From Salinibacillus aidingensis (GTDB lineage Bacteria > Bacillota > Bacilli > Bacillales > Alkalibacillaceae), in the NCBI RefSeq assembly GCF_039522525.1, contig NZ_BAAADO010000004.1, positions 248,001 through 312,000 of the forward strand: a stretch of DNA of 64,000 bases, written 5' to 3'. Shown here one piece after another: positions 41,786 to 50,619 of this stretch (its first letter is position 1; every line of letters begins with the position of its first letter). A program made the translations under genes and the position numbers. The notes under the pieces are model-generated. The model searched no databases, was not told the DNA's origin, and saw only the letters and a list, made by a program, of their open reading frames with translations.

Positions 41786-42685
41786 ATGAATTCTGATTAC
41801 TTACGTGAGGTATTTACTGAATATTTGCAGGTTGAAAAAAATGCCTCACCTTATACGGTGAAGTTTTATCAAGAGGATCTTGATACCTTTTTTTTGTTTT
41901 TAGAGGAAGAAGGTATTGAACATGTTAAAGATGTCGATTATGCAGCTATAAGAGTATTTTTAACGAAACAATACGAACAAAAGCTTTCCAGAAGAAGTGT
42001 ATCAAGGAGACTGTCAACCTTACGAACGTTTTATCGTTTTCTGGAAAGAGAGGAGAAAGTAGACTCAAATCCATTTTTGCAGGTTTCTCAACCAAAGGTA
42101 TCAAAACCTATACCAGGATTTTTATATGAAGAAGAGATTGAAAAACTGTTTCATGTAAATGATTTAACCAGCCCCCTCGGTCAGCGGGATCAGGCGATTT
42201 TGGAATTACTTTATGCGACAGGGATGCGGGTGAGTGAGTGTGCCAATTTAAAACTTGTCCATGTGGATTTTTCAATTGGAACTGTCTTAGTCAGAGGAAA
42301 AGGGAATAAGGAAAGATATATTCCATTTGGACGATATGCGCAGGATGCTTTAGAACAATATATCCATGATGGCAGAGCGAAACTGGTAAATAAAGCGAAC
42401 GAAGATAGTGGATCGTTATTTTTAAATGCGCGTGGGACGACATTATCAACCCGGGGATTTCGCCTTGTATTAAACAAAATGGTAAAGAATGCTGCGCTGA
42501 CGATTAACGTGCATCCGCATAAGCTAAGACATACCTTTGCGACGCATTTACTTAATGCAGGGGCCGATATGAGGTCGGTTCAGGAGTTGCTCGGGCATAA
42601 AAATTTATCGTCAACACAGATATACACACACGTTACAAAGGATCATTTACGTAACATATATAAAAATTCGCATCCTCGAGCTTAA
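41786..42685 (+). CDS. xerC: Tyrosine recombinase XerC (CodV)
   Basis: Resolves chromosome dimers at dif with XerD. 299 residues: N-terminal SAM-like core-binding domain (about 1-95) and catalytic domain with Arg148 (GMRVSE), His245 and Arg248 (HKLRHTF), LGHKNLSSTQ, and nucleophile Tyr280 (IYTH). RBS AAGGTGGGG. First gene of the conserved codV-codW-codX-codY group; the usual upstream trmFO is absent. Confidence 0.96.
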   Translation: MNSDYLREVFTEYLQVEKNASPYTVKFYQEDLDTFFLFLEEEGIEHVKDVDYAAIRVFLTKQYEQKLSRRSVSRRLSTLRTFYRFLEREEKVDSNPFLQVSQPKVSKPIPGFLYEEEIEKLFHVNDLTSPLGQRDQAILELLYATGMRVSECANLKLVHVDFSIGTVLVRGKGNKERYIPFGRYAQDALEQYIHDGRAKLVNKANEDSGSLFLNARGTTLSTRGFRLVLNKMVKNAALTINVHPHKLRHTFATHLLNAGADMRSVQELLGHKNLSSTQIYTHVTKDHLRNIYKNSHPRA

Positions 42686-42709
42686 AGCATTGTAGAGGAG
42701 GACTTTCAA

Positions 42710-43255
42710 TTGTCAAATGAATTTCATGCAACCACCATATTTGCTGTGCGACATAATGGCCAATGTGCAATGAGTGGTGATGGTCAGGTTACCTTGGGAA
42801 ATCAAGTGGTCATGAAGCATACGGCTCGAAAGGTCAGACGTCTGTTTAATGGCAATGTATTAGCTGGGTTTGCCGGCTCTGTCGCGGATGCTTTCACGCT
42901 ATTTGAGAAATTTGAAAGCTACCTGGAGAAATATAATGGCAATTTGGCCAGGGCTTCTGTGGAGCTTGCCAAAGAGTGGAGAAGTGATAAAGTGCTTCGA
43001 AAGCTTGAAGCCATGTTAATTGTCATGGATAAGGAAAAGATGTTTTTAGTCTCCGGAACGGGTGAGGTCATTGAACCGGATGATGACCTTTTAGCTATTG
43101 GATCCGGTGGCAATTATGCCCTTAGTGCCGGTCGTGCTTTGAAGCGGTATTCACAGGAAAAGACAGCACCTGAAATTGCGCAGGCAGCACTGGAGATAGC
43201 TGGAGAAATCTGTGTCTTCACGAATGATCAGATTGTTTTAGAAGTGTTGGAATAA
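42710..43255 (+). CDS. hslV: ATP-dependent protease peptidase subunit HslV (ClpQ, CodW)
   Basis: Proteasome-like peptidase that works with HslU. 181 residues, TTG start after AGAGGAGG. Sequence MSNEFHATTIFAVRHNG then SGDGQVTLGN and SGGNYALSAGRAL are family features. As in B. subtilis CodW, a short N-terminal stretch precedes the conserved Thr-Thr (here residues 8-9), whereas proteobacterial HslV begins directly with Thr after Met. CodW of B. subtilis was reported to use an N-terminal Ser as nucleophile; Ser2 is present here. Confidence 0.95.
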   Translation: MSNEFHATTIFAVRHNGQCAMSGDGQVTLGNQVVMKHTARKVRRLFNGNVLAGFAGSVADAFTLFEKFESYLEKYNGNLARASVELAKEWRSDKVLRKLEAMLIVMDKEKMFLVSGTGEVIEPDDDLLAIGSGGNYALSAGRALKRYSQEKTAPEIAQAALEIAGEICVFTNDQIVLEVLE

Positions 43256-43267
43256 GGAGGTTGAACA

Positions 43268-44662
43268 ATGGATGAGATGAACCTCACCCCAAGACAAATT
43301 GTTGAGAAGTTAGATCAATTTATTATTGGGCAAAACCAGGCGAAAAGGGCTGTAGCTGTGGCGCTAAGGAATCGGTTTCGCCGGTTGCAGATGGATGAAA
43401 AGCTTAGAGATGAAATTGTTCCCAAAAATATTCTGATGATCGGTCCAACTGGTGTAGGGAAGACCGAAATAGCCAGACGTCTCGCCAAATTAACCGGTGC
43501 CCCTTTTGTGAAAGTAGAAGCAACAAAGTTTACAGAAGTAGGTTATGTGGGGCGTGATGTGGAATCGATGGTTCGCGATCTGGTGGAAATATCCATCCGA
43601 ATCGTGAAAGAAGAAAAGATGAAGCAAGTGAAGGGAAAAGCAGAGGACTTAGCCAACAATCGGCTTGTGAAACTCTTAGTTCCGGAAAAGAAAAAAAATC
43701 AATCCATGAAAAATCCTTTTGAAATGCTGTTTTCCAATCAGCAAAACGATGAACCAGCTCAGGAGGATGAACAACAAACTGAAATTGAACAAAAACGCAA
43801 GCGAATCAGACATCAGCTTGACCTTGGAGAATTAGAGGATCAGATGGTTACTGTTGAAGTAGACGAACAGCAATCTTCTATGCTTGATATGCTTCAGGGA
43901 TCAGGAATGGAGCAATTCGGCATGAACATGCAGGATGCTTTTGGACAGCTGATGCCTAAGAAGAAAAAGAAGAGAAGACTTCCTGTGAGAGAAGCGCGAA
44001 AATTGCTGACTCACGACGAAGCCCAGAAATTGATTGATATGGATGAAGTCTCTCAGGAGGCTATAGAAAAAACAGAGCAGTCAGGGATTATTTTTATCGA
44101 TGAGATTGATAAAGTTTCCGGAAAAAATGAATCACAGGCAAATGTTTCGAGAGAAGGAGTTCAGCGTGATATCCTGCCTATTGTTGAAGGTTCAACAATT
44201 ACGACAAAATATGGCCCTGTAAAAACAGATCATATTTTATTTGTGGCTGCAGGGGCTTTTCATATGTCAAAGCCTTCAGATTTAATACCGGAGCTTCAGG
44301 GACGTTTCCCTACAAGGGTGGAGCTTCAGAAGCTTAACGTCGAGGATTTCATCAATATTTTAACAGAGCCTTCAAATGCATTACTTAAACAATACTCTGC
44401 ATTATTGAAAACAGAAGGTATAAATGTTGAATTTTCTGACGATGCTGTAAATAGAATTGCTGAAATTGCTTATGAGGTAAACCAGGACTCCGATAATATT
44501 GGAGCAAGAAGACTCCATACAATTCTGGAGAAACTTCTGGAGGATTTATCCTTTGAAGCACCGGACATTAATATGGAAAAGGTGGATATCACCAGAGAGT
44601 ATGTCAATGATAAGCTGGGCTCAATTGTGAAAAACAAAGACTTATCCCAATACATCTTATAG
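43268..44662 (+). CDS. hslU: ATP-dependent protease ATPase subunit HslU (ClpY, CodX)
   Basis: AAA+ unfoldase partner of HslV. 464 residues: N-terminal MNLTPRQIVEKLDQFIIGQNQAKRAVAVALRNR (in two parts), Walker A GPTGVGKTEIAR, pore motif GYVGRD, an I domain of about 150 residues rich in Gln and Glu, Walker B IIFIDEIDK, and sensor 2 GARRLHTILEKLLED. 12 bases after hslV. Confidence 0.97.
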   Translation: MDEMNLTPRQIVEKLDQFIIGQNQAKRAVAVALRNRFRRLQMDEKLRDEIVPKNILMIGPTGVGKTEIARRLAKLTGAPFVKVEATKFTEVGYVGRDVESMVRDLVEISIRIVKEEKMKQVKGKAEDLANNRLVKLLVPEKKKNQSMKNPFEMLFSNQQNDEPAQEDEQQTEIEQKRKRIRHQLDLGELEDQMVTVEVDEQQSSMLDMLQGSGMEQFGMNMQDAFGQLMPKKKKKRRLPVREARKLLTHDEAQKLIDMDEVSQEAIEKTEQSGIIFIDEIDKVSGKNESQANVSREGVQRDILPIVEGSTITTKYGPVKTDHILFVAAGAFHMSKPSDLIPELQGRFPTRVELQKLNVEDFINILTEPSNALLKQYSALLKTEGINVEFSDDAVNRIAEIAYEVNQDSDNIGARRLHTILEKLLEDLSFEAPDINMEKVDITREYVNDKLGSIVKNKDLSQYIL

Positions 44663-44690
44663 GGACTCGTCAAGAATTAGGAGGATGAAA

Positions 44691-45467
44691 ATGGAGTTAT
44701 TAGAAAGAGCAAGAATGATTAATTCGATGTTACAAAAAACAACAGGAAAGACCGTTAATTTTAGTGATATGTCCGCAACATTAAGAGATGCAATTAGCGC
44801 AAATGTATTTGTACTTAGTCGCAGAGGAAAGCTGTTAGGATTCTCCATTAAGCAGGAGATTGAAAATGAACGAATGAAGCAAATGCTGGAGGAAAGACAA
44901 TTTCCTGAGGAATACACAGAGAATCTATTTACGATTTCGAGAACAACACCAAACTTAGACATCCACAGTGAATATACAGCATTTCCGGTAGAAAATAAGG
45001 ATTTATTCCAAAATGGACTTACCACAATTGTACCAATCATTGGTGGCGGTGAGCGTCTTGGAACATTAATTTTAAGTCGTTTACAGGATCACTTTAATGA
45101 TGACGATCTGTTGCTGGCTGAATATGGAGCAACCGTTGTTGGAATGGAGATTCTTCATCAGAAAGCCGAGGAAATTGAAGAAGAAGCCAGAAGTAAAGCA
45201 GTCGTACAAATGGCTATCAGTTCATTATCCTACAGTGAATTAGAGGCTATTGAACATATATTTGATGAACTCGGTGGAAATGAGGGTCTTTTAGTAGCCA
45301 GTAAAATAGCAGACCGTGTTGGAATCACCCGTTCGGTTATTGTAAACGCCCTTCGTAAACTGGAAAGTGCAGGCGTCATTGAATCCAGATCATTGGGAAT
45401 GAAGGGTACGTATATTAAAGTGTTAAACGATAAGTTTCTTGTTGAACTGCGAAAACTTACGACCTGA
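44691..45467 (+). CDS. codY: GTP- and branched-chain amino acid-sensing pleiotropic repressor CodY
   Basis: Global nutritional regulator. 258 residues: N-terminal GAF domain (about 1-155) for isoleucine/valine, a linker helix, and C-terminal winged helix with ASKIADRVGITRSVIVNALRKLESAGVIESRS. ATG 44691 lies after TTAGGAGG; ATG 44685 is too close. It ends the xerC-hslV-hslU-codY unit with a strong terminator. In B. subtilis CodY represses the fla/che operon, which begins 348 bp downstream here. Confidence 0.97.
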   Translation: MELLERARMINSMLQKTTGKTVNFSDMSATLRDAISANVFVLSRRGKLLGFSIKQEIENERMKQMLEERQFPEEYTENLFTISRTTPNLDIHSEYTAFPVENKDLFQNGLTTIVPIIGGGERLGTLILSRLQDHFNDDDLLLAEYGATVVGMEILHQKAEEIEEEARSKAVVQMAISSLSYSELEAIEHIFDELGGNEGLLVASKIADRVGITRSVIVNALRKLESAGVIESRSLGMKGTYIKVLNDKFLVELRKLTT

Positions 45468-45485
45468 TAGGCCTATACACATATA

Positions 45486-45538
45486 ACCCATAAAAAGGGG
45501 ACTGACTCAAAATTGGAGTCAGTCCCCTTTTTATGGGT
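45486..45538 (+). terminator. Very strong palindromic terminator after codY
   Basis: A perfect 23-bp stem (45486-45508 with 45516-45538) and a 7-base loop AAAATTG. The core is AAAAAGGGGACTGACTC; the descending arm carries CCCCTTTTT, and A-tracts make it work in both directions. Confidence 0.92.
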
Positions 45539-45656
45539 GAAGCCATGCATAAATGCAATTTTCTGACTAGTGAATGTATTCGAATGTTTTAAAACCTAAC
45601 AAAAACATGGTCCTTTTGACCTAAACTAAAGAATGATAGCTCTATGTCTTTTGTAG

Positions 45657-45707
45657 TATTCTCTGTAAAATTTACGAAAATATCGATTTGATAATTTTCT
45701 TGAAGGA
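45657..45707 (+). promoter_or_regulatory. Two candidate CodY boxes upstream of the fla/che operon
   Basis: TATTCTCTGTAAAAT (45657-45671) matches 11 of 15 positions of the published CodY consensus AATTTTCWGAAAATT. AATTTTCTTGAAGGA (45693-45707) has a perfect left half and overlaps the -35 of the candidate promoter at 45700. Regulation by CodY is inferred from B. subtilis. Confidence 0.4.
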
Positions 45708-45728
45708 TTTTTTATGTAATAATCTAAT
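45700..45728 (+). promoter_or_regulatory. Candidate sigma-A fla/che promoter
   Basis: TTGAAG (45700-45705), 17 bases, TCTAAT (45723-45728), about 85 bases upstream of flgB. No convincing sigma-D promoter was recognised in 45539-45814. Confidence 0.5.
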
Positions 45729-45814
45729 ATAGTATGTAACGACAAAAAACTACAAAATAAGATGATAAACTACAAATTCTTTGAAAAATTTCTAACCAAA
45801 GGAGGGGTTCTTTT

Positions 45815-46210
45815 ATGGCCTTGTTTGGGAATACATTCCAGATCCTTGACCGATCCCTTGATTATGCATCAGTAAAAAATCAGACTATATCAAACAATAT
45901 CGCTAATGTGGATACTCCGAACTATAAAGCAAAAGATGTCGATTTCAAAAGTGCGTTAAATAAAGCACAATCCTCACTGGAGGCTGTGCGGACGCATGAG
46001 AAACACCTTCCATTTCAGTCTGGACATGGTTTGCCTGAATTTGAAGTTGTAAGCAGACAGAATACAACCTACAATCATAACGGAAACAATGTCGATGTAG
46101 ATAAAGAAATGACAGATCTTGCGAAAAATCAAATCTACTATCAGGCAATTGCCGACCGCCTGAATGGGAAATTTAACAGCCTGAAAACAGTCATAAGGGG
46201 AGGTCAATAA
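45815..46210 (+). CDS. flgB: Flagellar basal-body rod protein FlgB
   Basis: Proximal rod component. 131 residues with the N-terminal rod motif SLDYASVKNQTISNNIANVDTPNYKAKDVDF typical of FlgB (two parts: before and after ISNNIAN) and C-terminal helix LAKNQIYYQAIADRLNGKF. RBS AAAGGAGGGG. First gene of the fla/che operon; its stop overlaps flgC (TAATG). Confidence 0.97.
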   Translation: MALFGNTFQILDRSLDYASVKNQTISNNIANVDTPNYKAKDVDFKSALNKAQSSLEAVRTHEKHLPFQSGHGLPEFEVVSRQNTTYNHNGNNVDVDKEMTDLAKNQIYYQAIADRLNGKFNSLKTVIRGGQ

Positions 46211-46680
46211 TGGGAATCTTTAATTCTATCAATACCAGTGCGAGTGGATTAACGGCTCAGAGATTGAGGATGGATGTCATATCTTCAAACATCGCTAATG
46301 CGGAAACAACCAGAGCTCAATTAAATGAGGATGGAGAATGGGTACCCTATCGCAGAAAAATGGTTTCTTTTGAAGAAAAAGGTTCATCCTTTCATTCCAA
46401 GTTCCAACACGCTCTGCACTCTCATTCCGATAACAATGCGAGTAATCAGAATACCGGTGTTCGGGTTGCAGAAATTTCAGAGGACGAACAACCGTTTAAA
46501 ATGGTCTATAAGCCAAACCATCCAGATGCGAATGAACAGGGGTATGTTGCTATGCCGAATGTAGATCCATTAAAAGAAATGGTTGATTTGATGAGTACAA
46601 CCAGATCCTATGAGGCAAATGTTACATCCATGAATGCATCAAAGGATATGTTAATGAAAGCTCTTGAAATAGGAAAATAG
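46210..46680 (+). CDS. flgC: Flagellar basal-body rod protein FlgC
   Basis: Proximal rod component. 156 residues, N-terminal SASGLTAQRLRMDVISSNIANAETTR and C-terminal YVAMPNVDPLKEMVDLMSTTRSYEANV, the rod family ends. Coupled to flgB by a one-base overlap. Confidence 0.97.
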   Translation: MGIFNSINTSASGLTAQRLRMDVISSNIANAETTRAQLNEDGEWVPYRRKMVSFEEKGSSFHSKFQHALHSHSDNNASNQNTGVRVAEISEDEQPFKMVYKPNHPDANEQGYVAMPNVDPLKEMVDLMSTTRSYEANVTSMNASKDMLMKALEIGK

Positions 46681-46696
46681 GAGTGTGTAATCCATA

Positions 46697-47002
46697 ATGC
46701 CAACTGTTAATCAACTGATGCTAAACCAGGCTGCATCAATGAAGAATGTAAGTCAGAATCGTACGACGCCATTTGAAGCGCAGCAGAATTTCGCCGACTC
46801 ATTGAAAAATGCAATTAATCACGTGAATGAAACACAAATTAATTCCGACCAGAAAACAAAGGCGCTTGCAGCCGGGGAAATAGACAACCTGCATGACGTT
46901 ATGATTGCTGCACAGAAAAGCAGTATTACTCTTCAAACAGCTGTAGAAGTACAATCTAAAGCAATTGATGCTTATAAGCGAGTCATGCGAATGCAAATTT
47001 AA
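46697..47002 (+). CDS. fliE: Flagellar hook-basal body complex protein FliE
   Basis: Adapter between MS ring and rod. 101 residues; C-terminal GEIDNLHDVMIAAQKSSITLQTAVEVQSKAIDAYKRVMRMQI (in pieces) is the FliE signature. A 183-bp gap to fliF follows; I see no gene or strong terminator in it. Confidence 0.95.
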   Translation: MPTVNQLMLNQAASMKNVSQNRTTPFEAQQNFADSLKNAINHVNETQINSDQKTKALAAGEIDNLHDVMIAAQKSSITLQTAVEVQSKAIDAYKRVMRMQI

Positions 47003-47185
47003 GTTATTGCTTTGCTTTTCTATTAAATAGTACGAATCCTATTAATAGTTTTTGAGGGTACCTTAAGAAATTTTTTAGTAATCTTTTCTGCATATCACAT
47101 AGAAAATCAATGATTTGCAGTTGTTTTTCAATGTTATCCTCCAGATATCATTAAAAACTAGAGAAGAAATGCGGAGGCAGCAGCA

Positions 47186-48784
47186 GTGAATAAAGTTCGT
47201 GAATATTACCAGAAAACAATAGAATTTTGGAAGAGCCGTTCTCTCCTGCAAAAGTCACTTATGATTGGTGCTATAGTTGGCTTGCTGATGATTATTTTGG
47301 TTTTCAGTCTACTTGCCAATCGATCGAATCTCGTTCCTTTGTACAGTGATCTTTCTCTTCAGGAAACGGGACAGATAAAAACTGAACTTGAAGCTAGAGG
47401 GATTACCTATGAAGTTGCGGATGGCGGGTCTTCTATTTTAGTTCCTAAAGAAAACGTTGATTCTTTACTCGTTGACTTAGCTGCCCAGGGTATCCCGGAT
47501 AGTGGAAGTATAGACTATTCGTTCTTTAGTGAAAATGCTTCCTGGGGGATGACTGATGGGCAACGGGAAATGATTGAGTTGGACACTCTGCAAACAGAAA
47601 TATCCAATTTAATTAATAGTATTCAGGGTATTCAAGGCTCTGAAGTGTTAATTACGAAGCCTGAAGAAAGTGTTTTTATGAATGAACAGCCTAAAGAAGC
47701 ATCTGCTTCGGTGGTTGTTCATACCCAGCCTGGTTATGAATTTAATCAGGGTCAGATTAACGGGCTTTATCATCTCGTTTCAAAAGCGGTTCCTAACCTT
47801 CCTACTGATAATATCGTCTTAATGAACCAATATTTTGAGTATTTTGATCAGAAAAATTCAAATAATGCTACAGCAGGAAATACGTATATGGAACAGCAGG
47901 ATATCAAAAAGGACATTGAGCGTGATATTCAAAGCAGAGTTCAACAGCTTTTAGGCACCATGATTGGACGGGAAAATGTAGTCGTATCTGTTACCACCGA
48001 TGTTGACTTTACTAAGGAAAACAGGACTGAAGAGTTAGTAGAGCCGATTAATGAAGAAGATATGGAAGGTCTTCCGGTAAGTGTAGAGCGTATTACCGAA
48101 ACGTATTCCGGTACAGGTGCACCACCGGATGAAGCTGGTGTGGGAGATGAGAACGTACCAGGATATCCAGGTCAAGATGGGGAAGGTACGGACTCCGAAT
48201 ATGAAATGGTCCAGGAAACGATTAATAATGAGTTTAATAGAATACAGAAGGATATTGTAGAGAGTCCTTATAAGGTAAGAGATTTAGGAATTCAGGTCGC
48301 CGTAGACTCAAAAAAAGCACAGCCTGATGAGGAAGGAAATGCTCAATTCTTAACAGCTCAGGAACAGGCAACAGTCAGGGAGAGTATCTCTTCTATTTTA
48401 AATTCCATGATTTCAACAACCGTATCCGGTGAGTATGGGGAAATAAATCCTGAAGAAAAAGTTTCGATTGTGTTCCAGGAATTCAACTCACAGCCGGCAG
48501 CAGAACCTGCACCAACTCCTGTTATTCCGACATGGCTGTATATAGCAGGTGGTGTATTGCTATTAGCAGTCATCCTTCTATTAATTCTGCTGTTCAGAAG
48601 AAAGAATCAGGATGATGTAAGTGGATATAATGAAGAAGTTACTGAGGAACAGGTTTCAGTACCAGATATCGAACAACCACAGGAAACGGAAGAAACAATG
48701 CGAAAAAGACAGCTTGAAAATATGGCTAAAGATAAACCAGAAGAATTTGCAAAATTATTAAGATCATGGATTTCAGAGGATTAA
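47186..48784 (+). CDS. fliF: Flagellar MS-ring protein FliF
   Basis: Forms the membrane ring that seeds the basal body. 532 residues: N-terminal transmembrane helix (about 25-44), ring-building motifs 1-2 (VPLYSDLSLQETGQIKTELE; EVLITKPEESVF), an acidic periplasmic loop (about 270-340), a second transmembrane helix (about 450-470) and a C-terminal FliG-binding tail ending ENMAKDKPEEFAKLLRSWISED. GTG start after GGAGG. Confidence 0.96.
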   Translation: MNKVREYYQKTIEFWKSRSLLQKSLMIGAIVGLLMIILVFSLLANRSNLVPLYSDLSLQETGQIKTELEARGITYEVADGGSSILVPKENVDSLLVDLAAQGIPDSGSIDYSFFSENASWGMTDGQREMIELDTLQTEISNLINSIQGIQGSEVLITKPEESVFMNEQPKEASASVVVHTQPGYEFNQGQINGLYHLVSKAVPNLPTDNIVLMNQYFEYFDQKNSNNATAGNTYMEQQDIKKDIERDIQSRVQQLLGTMIGRENVVVSVTTDVDFTKENRTEELVEPINEEDMEGLPVSVERITETYSGTGAPPDEAGVGDENVPGYPGQDGEGTDSEYEMVQETINNEFNRIQKDIVESPYKVRDLGIQVAVDSKKAQPDEEGNAQFLTAQEQATVRESISSILNSMISTTVSGEYGEINPEEKVSIVFQEFNSQPAAEPAPTPVIPTWLYIAGGVLLLAVILLLILLFRRKNQDDVSGYNEEVTEEQVSVPDIEQPQETEETMRKRQLENMAKDKPEEFAKLLRSWISED

Positions 48785-48797
48785 GGGGGCACAAGGA

Positions 48798-49811
48798 ATG
48801 GTCAAAGCCAAAACAGAGTTAACAGGAAAACAAAAAGCAGCCATTCTATTGATTTCTTTAGGTCCTGATGTATCTGCTGAGGTTTATAAGCATTTGTCAG
48901 AAGAAGAAATTGAACAATTAACCCTGGAGATTTCATCTGTACGCAAGGTGGACTCAAACCAAAAGGAACAGGTGATTGATCAGTTTCACCAGATTGCATT
49001 AGCACAGGATTATATTACACAAGGTGGAATTGGCTATGCCAAAACCATTTTGGAAAAAGCTCTTGGTGATGGAGAAGCATCACAAATTATCAATCGACTT
49101 ACTTCATCCTTACAAGTAAGGCCTTTTGATTTTGCAAGAAAAGCTGATCCCACTCAAATCCTGAACTTTATCCAAAATGAACATCCTCAAACCATCGCGC
49201 TGATTCTTTCCTATCTGGATTCAGAACAATCGGCGCAGATTCTATCGGAGCTGCCTGAAGATATTCAGGCAGATATAGCCAGAAGAATCGCAGTTATGGA
49301 TTCGACCTCTCCTGATGTCATTAATGAGGTTGAAGAGATATTGGAGAAGAAATTATCTGCTACGGTTACACAGGATTACACACAGACTGGTGGTGTTCAA
49401 GCTGTCGTGGAAGTTCTTAACGGGGTAGACCGGTCTACAGAAAGAACAATTCTGGACGAACTCGAAACACAGGATCCGGAACTGGCGGAGGAAATTAAGA
49501 AACGAATGTTTGTCTTTGAAGATATTGTCACTCTTGATAATCGTGCGATACAGAAAGTCATCAGAGAAGTGGACAATGAGGATCTTATTCTATCCCTTAA
49601 AGTGGCCAGTGAGGAAGTACAGCAGGTCTTATTCAGTAATATGTCTAATCGAATGGCCGAGAATTTCAAGGAGGAAATGGAATTTATGGGGCCTGTTCGC
49701 CTGCGGAATGTAGAAGAAGCACAAACAAGAATTGTATCAACTGTCCGTCACCTGGAAGAGATTGGCGAAATTGTCATTGCCCGCGGTGGAGGGGATGATA
49801 TCATTGTCTAA
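48798..49811 (+). CDS. fliG: Flagellar motor switch protein FliG
   Basis: C-ring component that contacts the stator. 337 residues with GKQKAAILLISLGPDVSAEVYKHL, the EHPQTIALILSYL middle domain motif, and C-terminal torque helix region MFVFEDIVTLDNRAIQKVIREVD. RBS GGGGGCACAAGG. The end overlaps the fliH start. Confidence 0.97.
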   Translation: MVKAKTELTGKQKAAILLISLGPDVSAEVYKHLSEEEIEQLTLEISSVRKVDSNQKEQVIDQFHQIALAQDYITQGGIGYAKTILEKALGDGEASQIINRLTSSLQVRPFDFARKADPTQILNFIQNEHPQTIALILSYLDSEQSAQILSELPEDIQADIARRIAVMDSTSPDVINEVEEILEKKLSATVTQDYTQTGGVQAVVEVLNGVDRSTERTILDELETQDPELAEEIKKRMFVFEDIVTLDNRAIQKVIREVDNEDLILSLKVASEEVQQVLFSNMSNRMAENFKEEMEFMGPVRLRNVEEAQTRIVSTVRHLEEIGEIVIARGGGDDIIV

Positions 49812-50619
49812 TCTTTACAGAGTTAATATTTCCAATGCACCTGAAAGTTCGAAAACAATCTCCATTAAACCTTTCAAGTCTATGGAGGATGAAGAGCAGA
49901 ATACGTCAAGTGCACATGATGATGCTGTGATAGAAATGGAAAAACAACGTGAAGAGCTTCTTTTGGATGCAAAGCAACAACGTGAAGATGCCAAAGCAGA
50001 GGCAGAACAAATCATAAAAGATGCAAGGGCTCAAATTCAACAGGAGCACGAGAACTGGCAGCATGAAAAAGAGGAACTCTATAAAGAAGCAGAACAAAAT
50101 GGTTTTCAGGATGGATATAAGGAAGGGAAAAAAAAGGCTGAATCTGATTTCAGATCCTATGTAGATGAGGCAACTTCTCTTATAACACTAGCGAAGAATG
50201 AGTATACACACATTGTTAATCGAAGCGAAAAAGATATTCTTATAATGGCGCTAAAAGCCGCTGAAAAAATGATTGGTCATAAACTCGATGAAGATCATGA
50301 TGAAGTGTTTCTTTCGATTGTCAAACAGGCCATATCAGCCGTGAAAGATTCTCCTGAGATTAACCTTTATGTGTCGGTACAGGAATATGAACAGCTTCTT
50401 CAATATAAAGAAGAACTGCAAAATGTATTAAGCGATCAGGCAGAGCTAACCCTTTATCCCAGCCGTGAAATGGAACAATACGGCTGTATAATCGATACGC
50501 CCAGTGGACAGGTGGATGCAGGGGTTGATACACAGCTGAACATTCTGAAACAAAGGTTATTGGATTTGCTTGAGGAGGATCAATGGAGTGGAAACCAATC
50601 AATGGCTGAAACGGATTGA
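49804..50619 (+). CDS. fliH: Flagellar export ATPase regulator FliH
   Basis: Negative regulator and linker of FliI. About 271 residues; central charged coiled coil (about 45-130) with a glycine-containing helix region (NGFQDGYKEGKKKA) and a C-terminal V-ATPase E-like domain. TTG 49804 has GGAGGGG 9 bases upstream; ATG 49795 is possible but too close. It overlaps fliG by 8 bases and fliI by 32. Confidence 0.92.
   Translation: MSNLYRVNISNAPESSKTISIKPFKSMEDEEQNTSSAHDDAVIEMEKQREELLLDAKQQREDAKAEAEQIIKDARAQIQQEHENWQHEKEELYKEAEQNGFQDGYKEGKKKAESDFRSYVDEATSLITLAKNEYTHIVNRSEKDILIMALKAAEKMIGHKLDEDHDEVFLSIVKQAISAVKDSPEINLYVSVQEYEQLLQYKEELQNVLSDQAELTLYPSREMEQYGCIIDTPSGQVDAGVDTQLNILKQRLLDLLEEDQWSGNQSMAETD

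Noticed and set aside
47003..47185. 183-bp fliE-fliF gap as a possible promoter or small gene
   Set aside because: No convincing -35/-10 pair, sigma-D box, hairpin or open frame could be recognised.
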